Source: Malania oleifera (taxonomy: Eukaryota > Streptophyta > Magnoliopsida > Santalales > Ximeniaceae). From it: 64,000 bases of DNA. Numbering within the stretch: position 1 is the stretch's first letter; each line of letters opens with the position of its first letter. Positions 11,302 through 23,554 of the stretch are shown one piece after another. The stretch spans positions 14,549,562-14,613,561 of the forward strand of contig NC_080418.1 in assembly GCF_029873635.1 (NCBI RefSeq). The letters run 5' to 3'. The notes under the pieces were generated by a model. It saw only the letters and a list, made by a program, of their open reading frames with translations, did not search any database and was not told where the DNA came from. A program made the translations under genes and the position numbers.

Positions 11302-11960
11302 ACTACCCATCTTTATAATTTTGTTGCTTTATGATGACAAGAAGAGTCGTCTTCCGTCATTTTTCAATAAAAAATCTATAAAGATAAAAGACACCAATTT
11401 TTGACTGAGCCTTATATAACAAAAGAAAAAAAATATGTGGGTTTACAAATATGTATAGAATTCCACGTCAACTCAATAATGACTACTTAGGGTTGGGAAC
11501 TGAAGCCACATGCCATTGAGACAATCAGAACCCTTGAATGTGACTATCTAGATCTTGGGATCTCATGTCATATGTCTCCGAAACAACCATGACAACTTGA
11601 ATATGACCGCTCGAATTAACGAGACAGTCAGAGCGACTTGAATGTCACTATTTTGATCAATAGGATGGTTAGTATAACTAAAATGTGATTATTTGGAAAA
11701 ATAGCCAACATAACTTAGAGTGTTAGTCATTAGTGTAGCTTGAAGGTGACTATTTGGAGAAATAGCCAAGGCAACTTGGAGCATTAGTGGTTAGTGCAAA
11801 TTGAATGTGACTATTCAGAGAAATAGTCCGAGTAACTTGGAGTGTTAATGGTTAGTGCAACTTGAATGTGACTATTCGGAGAAATAGTCAAGGCAACTTG
11901 GAGAGTTAGTGATTAATTAGTGCAACTTGAATGTGCCTATTTGGAGAAATAGTCAGGGCA
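11302..11960 (-). repeat. Hairpin-bearing tandem repeats beside the Tat-like LTR
   Basis: From about 11460 to 11955 a unit of about 61 bp recurs, clearest with starts at 11733, 11794, 11855 and 11920. Each unit contains GACTATTCGGAGAAATAGTC, an inverted repeat of seven to eight bases around a GGAG-like loop, followed by AAGGCAACTTGGAG and a TTAGTGGTTA-like tail. Its place directly outside an LTR edge (11301) fits the known habit of Tat-lineage elements to hold tandem repeats in the 3' untranslated region. That reading is an inference. Confidence 0.6.
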
Positions 11961-14170
11961 AATTATAAAAATGAGTTTGATTTTAATATGATAAAAAATT
12001 AAGAAAAAATTTGTGGAGCCTAGTTGCGTTCGATCTGGATGATGACCCAACTTTTCTTTAGTGGGAGACCTAAATGATTGTGTTAAAATTTTGATCATTT
12101 TGGCTATGGCTATAGAGAAATGACATTCATTTTTATTTGAAGCAAAAAAAAAAGTGTTCCCAAAAAATTATTTGTCAGAAATTTCATCTTTTTGGCTAAG
12201 ACTACTTAAAATGGCATTTTTTTTTTTTTTTTAATTTGGTTATGCATTGATGAGCCTCATTATTCAACCATTTTTACCATATTTGTTGGAATGAAGAATT
12301 GCATGTAGGGTATTTGATTAAATGCTGGTGAGAAGTTGTCTAATTGACATTAATGTCTTGTGTTTATTTTTTTTAAAAGGAAAAAAAGTGTATGGTGTAC
12401 ATTTGCAAATTAAAATTGACTAGGAATAAACCACTATATATATACATATTCCATTTAGGGGTGAGCATAATTTGGTTAAAAACGAATTAACTGAGTAAAT
12501 TCGGTTGGTTTGGTTAAAAATATATTCGGTTTGATTCGGTTCGGTTCGATTTTCATTTTCATTAAATTTTGGTTTTAGGGCCTACTAGAGATGAAATGAA
12601 AGTGGACACTTTTGTTTGCAACTGATGACTGAGGTATGAGCTTGTTTTTCAGTAACATAACCAATTTTTACTCATGGGGATTTTTTATTTTTTTTTGCAA
12701 CCCTCAAAATCAGTTAATATTATATAAAACCATTTAAATGTTTTTGAGAATGGTATTTTAAAATTTTTTTACCTAAATTTTTTTTTTTTAAATTACCTAA
12801 AAGTGTTGGTCAAATTTTTTGCACCCTTCAATTATTTAATAAAATTTCTCAACAAGACTTAAAAGGTTATCTTTATTTATCCTACATGTATTTGTTAAGA
12901 TTCCTGATAAGTAATTATTGTTTCTCCTAGAGTTTGTGCATGGGGTGTAGATTTTAAAATATACTCTTTAGATATCTAATTTTTTGTTTAGATTTTGTCA
13001 TTTTTATACTTTGCAGGATAACACTCATGGACGCGTGGACGTGTTTACTTTAATTAATATATTATGACGTATAAAGTCCTAGATTCAAACAGACCCTAAG
13101 ACTTCAATTGAATTTCTTATCCATAAAAAAGGAGCATTTCATCAAAATATTTTGAACTGATTGTAGCTATTGTGGATTTATAACTTAACTTCTTTTCTTA
13201 AATGTATGTAGCATCTTTTAGGTTAGTTTCCTCTAGAAACCAATAATTTAATTAAAATTTTCCTTATCAGATTTAAGGTTTATTCTAAAAAGTAATGCAT
13301 TTTACCAAAACAGTTTACCTGGATTAATTCCTTATGAAAAATGATAATTGTACTAAGTTCAAAGTACAAAGAGTGTCTTAACTTGTCGAGTGAGGTGACT
13401 CTCTCCTTATTTCTTTTGAAGTTGAATACATTTGAATTTCTATAACTTCATTTTTTTTGAATGCTAAATTTATTGAATGTCTCAATCTATTGTTGTTACC
13501 GTTCGCCCGGGATAGGATACACTAGGAACCACAAACAAGTTAATATCATCAAAACACATTAAATATGATTATGTAGTCACTAAGGCTAACAGTTATATTT
13601 ATCTTCAATTTATAATTTATATCTGACTTGTTGGTTATGTATGCTCTAATAACTAGATCTACATGCCCTACACTAGTAAACGAAAAATCAAAAAAATTTA
13701 AATGTTAATCATAATTATAATTAAAATTTTATTGATTCATTTGTTATATATTTTATTTTTTTATCACTTTATTTGATAATTAAAACAAAAAAAATGAATT
13801 CTTTTATATTTCTTTTTCCTTTTTTTAATAATTTGCACATTTCAAACATGATCTTACTGAGCATCTTCCTGATATTTTAGAACTATAATAATATTCTAAT
13901 TTATAATATTCTAATTTTAATTTCTTGTCTGTAAAATTAAATTATAAAGCGTTTTATTTTTTTTATATATTTCAAAATTTAGAAGGTATAATGTCATATT
14001 TAAAAAATTCAGGAGTATTATTTATTTTATTCAAAATAAAACTAAGTTTCAAGAGATGGTGTAGATAATAATTTTCTTTCCTTATATTTCTTTCTTATTA
14101 AAATAAATATAAAAGATATAAATCATTTTCTTCTTCTTTCTTTTCCTTGTGTGCACTTTCTCCCTCGCCC
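11961..14170. other. AT-rich spacer, no gene seen
   Basis: I find no convincing coding region. A stretch at 12455-12570 has the repeated pentamer-like CGGTT (TTCGGTTCGGTTCGATTTT preceded by GGGGTGAGCA), a common dispersed plant repeat. The remainder is poly(A)/poly(T)-rich and low in complexity. Confidence 0.6.
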
Positions 14171-14675
14171 TAATTGATACTTCAGGATTAGAAATTTATT
14201 ATAGCGATATTTTAAGGAGCTTCTGTAATTTTGGAAGACTGGACATTGCCTTTGCGCAGTTCTATCATTTCTAATCAAAGCACCACACAATCATTCTTTT
14301 TCAGTCAACAAACAAAACCCAAAGAAAACTCAGAACAATGCTTCCAATTGATAAGACCTCTCACTCATTCTAAACCCTTTTTTGACTCTTTTTCTGTTTG
14401 GGTTCTCTGCCCTTCTTTTCTTTTTCTTTCTCTCTCTCTGGACCTTCTTCTTCTTCTCGGATTGCATGTGAAGGGCATCTCTATATAGATAGATCCGTCT
14501 TTTGTTTATCTTCTCAGCAATCAATCAGAGATGGATGGTGGTCTTTACTCTTTACCAGAATAGATGACAGCAGGGAAATGACAGTAGCTGCTCGCCTGCT
14601 CTGTTACCTGAAGTGACCTCGTTGGACTTATTTTACTAGAATCAAACAACGCTAGTGAACAGCTACTCGGCACCC
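14171..14675 (+). promoter_or_regulatory. Probable promoter/5' UTR of the host gene
   Basis: The region has CT-rich tracts (TTTCTTTCTCTCTCTCTGG near 14425) and a TATA-like CTCTATATAGATAG at about 14478-14491, roughly 185 bp before the start codon at 14676. CT-rich stretches near start sites are common in plant core promoters. The transcription start site cannot be fixed from sequence alone, and an intron in the 5' UTR cannot be excluded. Confidence 0.45.
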
Positions 14676-17113
14676 ATGGCTCAACAGGTGCTCTTTTTTA
14701 TTTTTTATTTTTTGTCTTCTCTCGTTCTTTTGAATCTACCCTTTTATGGGCTTGCGTCTCAGATTTCTGGACTCGCTGATTTCTTCAACGTGGGTCTCTG
14801 TTTTTTCACCGCAATTTTCTGATTATGGGTCTCCCATTTCTTCATCTTTTGTCAACTATCTTGTTGTTTGTTCTATGAAATTATTTTTTTGTTGTTCATT
14901 TTACTGCAGGAAGAGGGATGGCCTCTGGGTTTGCAACCTTTGAATGTGCGAATTGGGTTAGCAAGAAACCCTGAGTTTTCTGGGTCGATATCATTCAACA
15001 CCTTACTCACAGGCTCTCCAAGCTCCTTCTCTGATTCTTCCTCAGATTTAGACACAGAGGTCAGTAGAAATCCAAGTAGTAAAGACAAGATAATTCATCT
15101 GCCCTGCCACTCTCTTGAGGATTCCTTATCTTCCGCTGTTCTTAAGGGTTCTGAAGTTACATTGCTTTGATTCCTTCAGTTTAATTTCTTGAATATTCTT
15201 GGAAAAAAATCGAAGGATTAATTGAACCCCTTTCACAACCATTTGCTTGGTCACTGTTTCAAGAAAATTAGAGACTTCTACCCATTTGCAGTGAACTGGG
15301 TATTTGACAAAATCACAGATTCCTTCTTCTCCCTGCATTCTTCAGTATGATTTTTTTTTTTTCAAAAACAAAAAAATTTGTGTGTTGGGTGGAAGTTGGG
15401 GGGGGGGGGACTGTCTTAGATCTTCAATGTTGCTTCCTCTAATGCTTCTGGGTTATCATGTGATGCAGCACCCACCCTTACCCTATACTCAGTTTTGATC
15501 TTCAAGTGGACATGTCTAAATTTTTTCAATAATATGGCAGTATAATGTGGAACTGCGAAATTGACTCAAAACTGGTTTTTCTAAAAATTTGTCTCCACCC
15601 AGCATCCATTCATTGAACCCATTGATTGCTAGTTCCAAATAAAAATCTTAAAACATAACTTTTGGTTGACATTAGGTGAGAAAAATTCATCACTAAGCTG
15701 TCAATTAACTTTCTGCTTTCCTCATTTGAATGGCAAATTTTGATAGAAGTTGTAATTAAGTTTTTTTTTTTTTTTTCATCTTTCTTTTTGTTCGAGTAAA
15801 TATGAGTTGTGAGTTCTGCTCAGCTTCTCATTCCCGGAAATAGATAATGAAATGGAATGGAATGGAATGAAATTAGTCTACATATTCGCTGTATAATAAT
15901 TCATTCCATTCCACTCTCAATTCATTCAATTTCAGCATGCTAAGTACTGGGTTAGGGGATGTATAGTTGTGGATCTCAGTTTTCACTTTTCATTTCTAGT
16001 TTTCCAAAAAATTAAATGTCACCTAATAGAGAACTGAGAAAACAATAAAAAAAAAATGTTTGAAATTCCAATGCAAATGTTGGAAAATTGAAAAATAATG
16101 TGATATCTTTGTAATTATTTGGAAAACTAAAACTAGAAATAGAAATTGTTTTCCAAGATTAAAAAAGCCCTTAATTTTGTCAAATTGTGTACAGGTAAGT
16201 ACTAAGTAGATGAGGCTAATTTCACCTTTTTTATGACTGTAATGCAAATGTAATTAGGTTTCCTGGGTAAACCTATCTTTTCTTAAAGATAAAGCATCTT
16301 TTGCTTGAATCTTGTGGGCTTGTAGTGTTATGTTGTTTTGTTTTGTGTTTGTTTTTGTTTTTTCCCTTTTGGGTCAAGTGGGATTGACTAATAGTACTTC
16401 ATCCCTTGAAAAAGAGCTAGGGCTTCTGCTTCACATCATCACAAAAGCTGAGAACCAGCTCATTTATTGACCTATTGTCCCAAGTGCTTTACATAGTTAT
16501 AGACTCAACTTTATTCTTCCAGGAAGAGAAAAAAAAAAATGTTGCCTAAGGAGGGATCTTGCTTGTTCTATTATCTCTCAAAACCCCATAATGCAATTCT
16601 CATGTCATGCTAATTGCTTTGCATCCGTTTCAGTCAACGGGTTCATTCTTCCATGACAAGAGCATCACACTTGGGAGCCTCATAGGCGTATCTAGCATTA
16701 TAGAGCGCTCCAGAAGATCGGTGAGGGCAAGAGGGCAAGAAGTTTTGAAAGACAAGAAGAGCAACAAGTCCAAAACTTGGTTCTTCTCTCTTTGCCCAAC
16801 GGATACCACCGATGCTGAGAGCGTGAACAACCCAACCCCATCACTTGGGCAATTCCTTGCAGTGGAGAGAAGAGCTGCTAACACTGACAGTACCGGAAGG
16901 AATCAGAGCCCTTCCTATTTCGGACCCGAAGAGCTTGCCTTTGCTCCTCAGCCTTCTGCAGAGGCAAACTCACTATTTGTGGATGGCCGTGTTGCTCCCC
17001 CTCAATCAAATCCATTGTTAGGTGCAGAAGTTGAGAGAAGAGATGAGAAATCAGGACTAGAGCATGGAATTCCAGTACTTTTCTCATGTGTGTGTGGACA
17101 GCCCAGCCATTGA
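14676..17113 (+). CDS. Conserved plant-specific protein of unknown function, 3 coding exons
   Basis: The predicted coding exons are 14676-14687 (MAQQ), 14910-15059 and 16634-17113, all joined in phase 0, giving 213 aa. Donors GT at 14688 and 15060 (GTCAGT) and acceptors TGCAG and TTTCAG are canonical. Exon 2 reads EEGWPLGLQPLNVR and SGSISFNTLLTGSPSS; its end DLDTE joins exon 3 STGSFFHDKSITLG. These blocks, and later SLGQFLAVERRAA and SLFVDGRVAPPQS, are those of a widespread uncharacterised plant family. The N-terminal half is serine-rich; a basic stretch (ERSRRSVRARG) may be a nuclear signal, which is an inference. I see no signal peptide, membrane segment or catalytic motif. The frame is intact. 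It is the only clearly intact gene in the window, and its 1574-bp second intron contains an inverted repeat. The 4-residue first exon was chosen for its ATG, donor and family-like MAQQ start, but is less certain than the rest. Confidence 0.85.
15858..15913. repeat. Inverted repeat in intron 2 of the host gene
   Basis: The left arm TGGAATGGAATGAAATT (15858-15874) pairs with AATTCATTCCATTCCA (15898-15913), with one unpaired base and a loop of 23 nt. Additional AATGG units precede the left arm. It may be a MITE remnant or a simple-sequence palindrome. Confidence 0.7.
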
Positions 17114-17195
17114 ATGAATATAGCCAATGTCTAGTAGAACTTTTTCTAGTTTTGTGATTCTCAAATTGGTCATTATATTTCACCTGCTGGATAAG

Positions 17196-17201
17196 AATAA
17201 A
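17196..17201 (+). terminator. Candidate polyadenylation signal of the host gene
   Basis: An AATAAA hexamer lies 83 bp after the stop codon, followed by a C-rich run at 17221-17232. This is a reasonable near-upstream element; the cleavage site itself cannot be seen. Confidence 0.5.
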
Positions 17202-17259
17202 CTGCCATTTCCATTGCTTCACCCCCCCCCCCTCCCTCGTCTTCTTCTTTCCATAGGGA

Positions 17260-17698
17260 ATTATCATGTGCATTTGAACCGTTTTTGGTGTTTTGAAAAG
17301 CCATTTAAAGCATATATTTCATATTTGTGCCTTCTTTTCTAATGGGAGCAACCAAATTGCTGTGGCAATTGTGCTCCTCTCTTAGTTGCAGATTGGTTAC
17401 ACAATATTTCTGATTTGATCAGCTCTAACATTGTTTTTGGTGGGAAAGGGGAAAGAAAATTTTTATTAAAAAAAAAGGAAAATGAATTTTTAAAAAATGA
17501 TTGAAAATTTGGTAGAATAACAAGGAAAAGGAGACATAAAATTTGGGCCTTCTCTTCCCAAACCTATGCAGTAACAGAGATTGGATATGAAGAAATTATT
17601 GGCTATTATTTTATTCAGACAATTTTTATGATAATTTTTTTATATGGTAAAATTTAAAGGTTAAATAACACTAATAAGCACTAAAATTTTCATTGATT
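17260..17698. other. Downstream spacer of the host gene
   Basis: AT-rich sequence with no gene, between the probable 3' end of the host transcript and the poly(T) tract of the LINE remnant. Confidence 0.6.
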
Positions 17699-19060
17699 TT
17701 TTTTTTTTTTTGAAAAAGAGGGGGGCACCTTCTATTTTTATTAGAAAATCTCTCACTTATGGCGAAGGAATACCGTTGTTTCAATCTTGAGACTTGAGGA
17801 CAACCTCCTCAAATCAAACTCCAAGGCTCTAAAACTAACTTAACCAACTTATTCAAAACCAATAAACCAATGACCAGCAACTAAACAAATAAATAAGAGT
17901 TAAACAACTAAAAGTGGAAAACAAACAAAATTCTGGAAGATAGCACAAAACATCACGAGTGCAAGGAGGAAATCCCAACAAATCCAATCGAATCATTCCC
18001 CTGACTTGTTGTGGAAGATCATCCTAGAAACTATATGATCGAGATATACTAGATTCACCTTGCTTGGCAAAGAAATTCGTACTTTTATTCGTCTTCTTAT
18101 GAACATGTTCCACTTTGTGCATACGCCTCTCAATGCTAGCACAAGTTCTTCTTACAATTCTCATAAGTTCCAAATCGAACACTTCCCAGAATTTATCCAC
18201 TGAACCAACAAAGTAGAGTCACATGCAATCTCCACTTGATTAAATCCGAGATCTTTGCACAGATTAATCCTTAAAATAATCACCTTCAATTCAGCCATAT
18301 TATTGGTTCCATAACCCAGTCATGAGGAAAAAACTGCTTTAAATAAACCTTTTTCATCTTTATCACACCTCCACCACTACAATTACCCGAGTTACCTCTA
18401 CAGTTTCCTTCCACATTCAACTTAACCCAACGTATCACAGGTTTACACCATCTGACTACACGAGAAAGACGAACCCTCACATTTTTTACTTGAATATTCA
18501 AAACATGAAGGACTGCAATATCCGTGCAAGAAGTAGGTGCACATTTAGTTAACTTGTCCGAAATGGATCTCAGCCAATATTTAATATCAAGCCACATAGT
18601 TCTCACCAAATCATGAATTGATTCCATCCTGACTCTACATCGACGAGTCCAAAGTCTCCAAATGATGAGATTAGGTATGAGACCTACCAAAATGCCTAAC
18701 TGTGAGGCCCGTCTTGCACAACTAAACCAGACATTAACTCTGGCTTTCCATGTATTCGTTGCCATACAACTAACACCCAACGCCACTGCAAAAGATCTCA
18801 TGCAAAAAACATGGTCTAGAGATTCAATCTTGGCATTTGAACAACAATCACACCGAGAGGTCATCTGATCACCTACTTCTTTAATACGAGTATCAATCGG
18901 AAGACAATCGAATCAAGACTTTCACATACAAATTGACATCCTTTTTGGCAACATAGGATGCCAGATCCATTTTGCAATTGAGAATTCCTCTTTACGCTCC
19001 CTTATAATTTCTCAAGCACTTGCCGTGGTGAATTTCTCATCTGTTGAAGGTTCCCAAATT
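17699..19060 (-). pseudogene. LINE 3' end: zinc-knuckle and RNase H remnant with poly(A) tail
   Basis: Read leftward, an RT-associated zinc-binding domain appears first (RIKEVGDQ, then MTSRCDCCSNAKIESLDHVF at about 18860-18800; Cys/Cys/His pattern). It is followed by an RNase H-type domain (RWVKLNVEGNCRG; MAELKVIILRINLCKDLGF; EIACDSTLLVQWINSGK at about 18440-18180). Stops and frame changes break it, for example after MEPIIWLN and within the region upstream of the zinc domain. A T(15) run at about 17698-17712 is the poly(A) tail on the minus strand, so the 3' end is genuine and the element is 5'-truncated. These two domains in this order are typical of plant L1-type LINEs. Confidence 0.82.
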
Positions 19061-21022
19061 ACTGTATCTAATTGTAATCATTCTTAGATGTTTAAATAGT
19101 TATGGTTTTATACAACTTCGACAAGATATCCATGATGAGGAATTGTTTGTACATGATTTAAAGACTAGAGTGGAATTTAATAAAACACAAACACAAAATG
19201 CTTTGCAGAGTGAAGGATTGTGAGTCACTAGTTCATTATATAAAAAGATAAATTATCATAAACTTTATGTTTGGAGAGATTTTGAATTTGGATTTATATT
19301 AAATTTAAATACGATGTAAAATAAAATTGTATTAAAATTTGTGTGCACCCATCCAAATCTAAATTTACGGTTCGCAACCTATGCTTCCAAATGTAGCATA
19401 AGGTTAATTCAGTGAACACTTACAAATAACCAGCTAGTATTAGTAGAGTCATCAGAGAGTAAAAGACCAAACCGTAGAAGGAAAAGAATTAATGAGAAGA
19501 AGAGGAAGGAAAGAAGGTGAAGATGAAGAAAGGAAGAACAAGAAGAAACAAGGAGCTTCTTGTGATAGGAAGGACTAATGACAGCATTTTGCCAATCAAG
19601 CTAAGGTTAAAAAACAAAAAACAAAAAACAAAAGGTAAAATATGAAGAAAATATATGATATTTTAACTCCAAGTTAGAAATATAAGAGAGAAGAAAGTGA
19701 TTACATAGCTCGTTGTTTGTTGAAAATAGAAAAGAAGATAGTACTACGAGTTTTCTTTTTTCTTTTTACCAAAATAATTATATTTAAAACTTAAATTACT
19801 CAAATGGGACACATTGTAAATCAATTACAAATATACAGACTATCTGCATCTTGAAAATGGGAAATTAGGGCATTGGAGAAGTAGAAGGCATCAACAAATG
19901 ATTGAGCTTGATTTGGAGGAACACATAGAAGTTCATTTTTTTTATTTTGGATTGTCAATAAGCCCAACTCAGTTAACACTCTTTCAAAACTCTATTAAAT
20001 CCCTTCTAGATCTGTCTATCAAAGCAATCCTAGCTCTTGTTATTGAAACTCTGCAACTTCAAGAAAAATGAACCCAGATATTTTAACAAGAGAAAAAGAC
20101 AATCTCTTCCACTTTTTTTTCTCTTCCCTACCTGCAGGCCTTCCTCTACATTTCTTCTTTTTCTTTTACAAAACACAATGCTGGGGTTATGATTTCAAAT
20201 CTTATGCTTTCAAGTGGCTGCAGACAGAGGACTTTATTTTTATTTATTCCTGAAAGGTACAGGCTGGAGTTGGGGTTTAAATGAAACCATTCAATTAGAT
20301 GGCCCAAATCAATTAATTCTCCCATTAATATATAAGACAACCATTCCTTTTATTTTTATATTACCAAAATATCCTTAATTGTGATGGGCATAGTTAGTTT
20401 ATCCTGAATTTAATAAGAAAGCCAGAATCGATAATCCTAAATATATAGATATATACATAAAGTATAAAACAAATAGAAAACAACTTCACATGCATTTTGG
20501 CTGATTTTATGGCTTTTATTCCTAAAAAATCAAATCTTCTTTTTTTAAAAAAAATAATAATATTTTTTAAAACATTATTTATGAAATGGCTTTTTAATGA
20601 GATTTCTAAAATCTTTTTTTTTTTTTTTTTCTAAAAATCGTAATCTTCTAGAAATTTTGTTTTTCTGGTTTTATGATTTTTTATTTCTTAAAAAATAAAT
20701 TATCTTGACTTGTGCCAATTTTGTGCTTTTTATTTCTAAAACCCACAATAGGCCAAATTGATTGCTTTGGTTGGAGATATATATATATACTCTTCGTTTC
20801 TTTTATTTGGCTCACATCAAATAGATAGAATAAAAGAATAAAGAGAAATAGAGGGGAAAATATGTTTTAAAAAGACCCTTTTCCATATAAATTAAAGAGT
20901 AATTAAAAAATTACTCAAAAAGACTAAAACATCCTTTGTTTTCTTTTCCATATTTCAATCCAAAGTCTATTTAACTAGGAAAATAATAATCATTTGAGGG
21001 GATTGTATTTCGGAACTCTATG
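19061..21022. other. AT-rich spacer without recognisable genes
   Basis: Contains GA-rich stretches (19480-19560), poly(T) runs and a short (TA)n at about 20780-20790. The short open frames here are low complexity and unsupported. Confidence 0.6.
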
Positions 21023-22123
21023 GGGAATCTAGATACCTCATTTTGTCCGAGGGTTTATATAACAAAATATAGATTTTTAGGTTTAATTTCAGTGCCCATT
21101 TGGTTTTTTTCTTTTTTTTTCTTAATCTAATTTTGAATTTGTACATAGGTGTGTAAAAATTCATTAATAATGGGAAGATACAAGAAAAAATTGAATACAT
21201 GGAAAAGTAAAAAAATGAATACATAGAAAATTGAAAAAAAAAAAAAAAAGAGAAAAAAATTGGAAAAAAAAAAAAAATGAAACAAACAAAATCCAATGGG
21301 TCAACATCTTCATTTTAAACTTGTAAGCACAAACGGAAAATTGCAATTAAACTTATGGAAAATTGTATAATTAAACATGCAAGTGAAATCAGATTTTAGG
21401 GCAAACATAAATGGATCAATTTAACTTAAATTTGATTTATCAATCTAATTCTGATTGATCATATTAGAATTAATTAAATTGTTCCCCCAGGCCTACAAAT
21501 AGTAAGTTTCAGAAGGGATATGGAAAAAAAAAAATTGCTCCCTGAAGAAAGAGTAAGGAGAAAAGTTGAGAAATAAATATTAGGAGAGCTTGAAGTTCGA
21601 AAGAGAGGAGCAAAAGGCTGAAGGAAAGGTGGCTGAGTGATTGAGATAGGCTAAAGGGCAGAGGCACTAAAGGCATTGGCAATGGAGACTCAAAATAATA
21701 GACTTGAAGATTGGAGGAGTTAAAAGACAGAAGCCGGTTCTTTAAATTCTATTTAGTTCTGTTTCAATTTCTTGGATAATTAAAATTGCAAAAGTTTAAG
21801 CTCAAGATTTTGCAATTTGAATGTGAGTAGAGTTTTAAAGCAAAATTCAACTTGATTTAAAAGGAAAATGGTTAAGAATTTCCCTGGAATTCACCAAACA
21901 TATTTGGATATTTAGCCTAGATCCGAAAGCCTGGACCCAAATTTGGATCCAACCAGGCTCGAAAACCCAAATACCCCTATCCTATAATCCGGATCTGGAT
22001 ACCCCATATTTGGTTTGGAGACTCAACCCAGGTCCAAGTCCGTTGACCCATTAAGCCAAACTCATCAGACTTAAGACTCTGAACCTAAGCCCAATATCTA
22101 GTTGACCTTTTGAACTAACTCAG

Positions 22124-23434
22124 TGATGAGGGTTAATAATCCCCAAAGATAACATTCGCTGAGATGGTGTCACGTGGATACATTCGCTGGGATGAAGGCA
22201 ACTGCGTAGCTTTACAAAAAAAAATGCATAACTTCATCTACAGAGACAAATAACCCAATTTCAATTGGGCTGGAAAGAAGACTCCCATACCTTTCTTTGG
22301 GTATAGGGAAACACATAAAGTTCAAATTGTGCATGAGTTGACAGCTCAATAACAATAGTTATTCATCCAGAAATTCTGCATCACATGGATAGCTATACAC
22401 CTTCACCAAATATGCCATAACTTTCTCTAAAAAAGTCCAAATGGAGTGATTCAAAGTGTGTTGCAAAGAAGACTTTCATATCTTTAATTTGGTATATGGT
22501 AGGTGAGCTAATTCAAAGTATTGAACATCTGGAAGGCCGAAGAACGAGACTATTTGTTTTGAAATTTCTACATTTTTGACTTTTTTGTTTCACTTTATCA
22601 TTTTCCATTCAAAATTTTGTTATATTTTATTTACCTATGGTTGGAGGGTTGTTCCAACATCTCTATATATAACTGGGCATGTAAGTTATTAGGGATATCA
22701 AGTATTTTGAATTGAATAAAGATTTATTGTCTTGTGCTTAAGCTTTAAGCATGTTCCCTTTTTGTGAGTGAGTGGTGAGAGATCACATCCCTTCTCCTTT
22801 GGAGATTGAGTGGTGAGAGACCACGAAATTATCATTCTTTATTCTCCATCTTACCATTCCAATAGTTGTTGTGTGAGATTATTACTTCAACCATCAAGCG
22901 GATCAATCACAACCCCAAGTAGCGCCGAGAATCATCATTCAGGATATCGAACAAGGTTCGAGTGTGTTGTGTTCATCATTCCGAATAATTTCAGTAAGCT
23001 CATTTCAAACGCTTCCAAAATACACCCTAGATAGTCAATATAATATTCATCTTCCAGTAGCCTTTTCAAAATATCAATTGCATGTCTTTAAACAATCTCT
23101 GCAGACAAGCTCTTCAAAGTCAAGAAAATTTTCATACTTGAATGCTTAATTGTGTCTTATTCTAAGGATATATAATTTGCATGTCTAGGCTTAATTCTAA
23201 GGCTTGAATCTACCATCATTTAAGTAATTATCTTATCCTACTTGATTAGGTCCTTAAAGACAAGTTTACATGAATCTTATAACTTTTTAAATTTTCCACA
23301 AACTGTAGTTTTCACATATAATTTATATTGTTCATTGTGGTTAATTAAATTCTCATCTTAAAGTGTATCTGGTGTGTGCACATTTGTGAGAAGGTCTTTG
23401 GTAGGACTAGGGTTCCTAAAATTGTCCTACATCA
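22124..23434 (+). repeat. 5' LTR of chromovirus G
   Basis: Matches the 3' LTR along its full length with scattered substitutions. Probable promoter CTCTATATATAACTGGGC near 22660-22677, followed by an AATAAAG signal near 22717. Both features are conserved in the 3' copy (28908-28975). Confidence 0.93.
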
Positions 23435-23436
23435 TA

Positions 23437-23450
23437 TTAGTATTAGAGTC
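23437..23450 (+). promoter_or_regulatory. Mutated primer binding site of chromovirus G
   Basis: Reads TTAGTATTAGAGTC. The plant initiator-tRNA site TTGGTATCAGAGCC would give this by G-to-A and C-to-T changes, in line with cytosine deamination elsewhere in the element. Confidence 0.65.
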
Positions 23451-23554
23451 TAGGCTTGGCTAGGTTACGTAGCTCGACTAGTGGATTGACCCTCCTTTTC
23501 ACTTTGGTCGAATGCTCCATTGGGTGTTCCTTGTGTTGGCCTAATACCCATTAG

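Noticed and set aside
12455-12570. CGGTT repeats as possible telomere-like sequence
   Set aside because: The unit is not the plant telomere TTTAGGG and the stretch is short; it is a common dispersed repeat.
14231-14616. Short open frames upstream of the host gene
   Set aside because: They lie in the CT-rich promoter/leader region; no conserved peptide was recognised.
16607-16633. Upstream ATG giving a 168-codon frame for exon 3 of the host gene
   Set aside because: The sequence before 16634 is the polypyrimidine tract and acceptor of intron 2; the protein continues in phase from exon 2.
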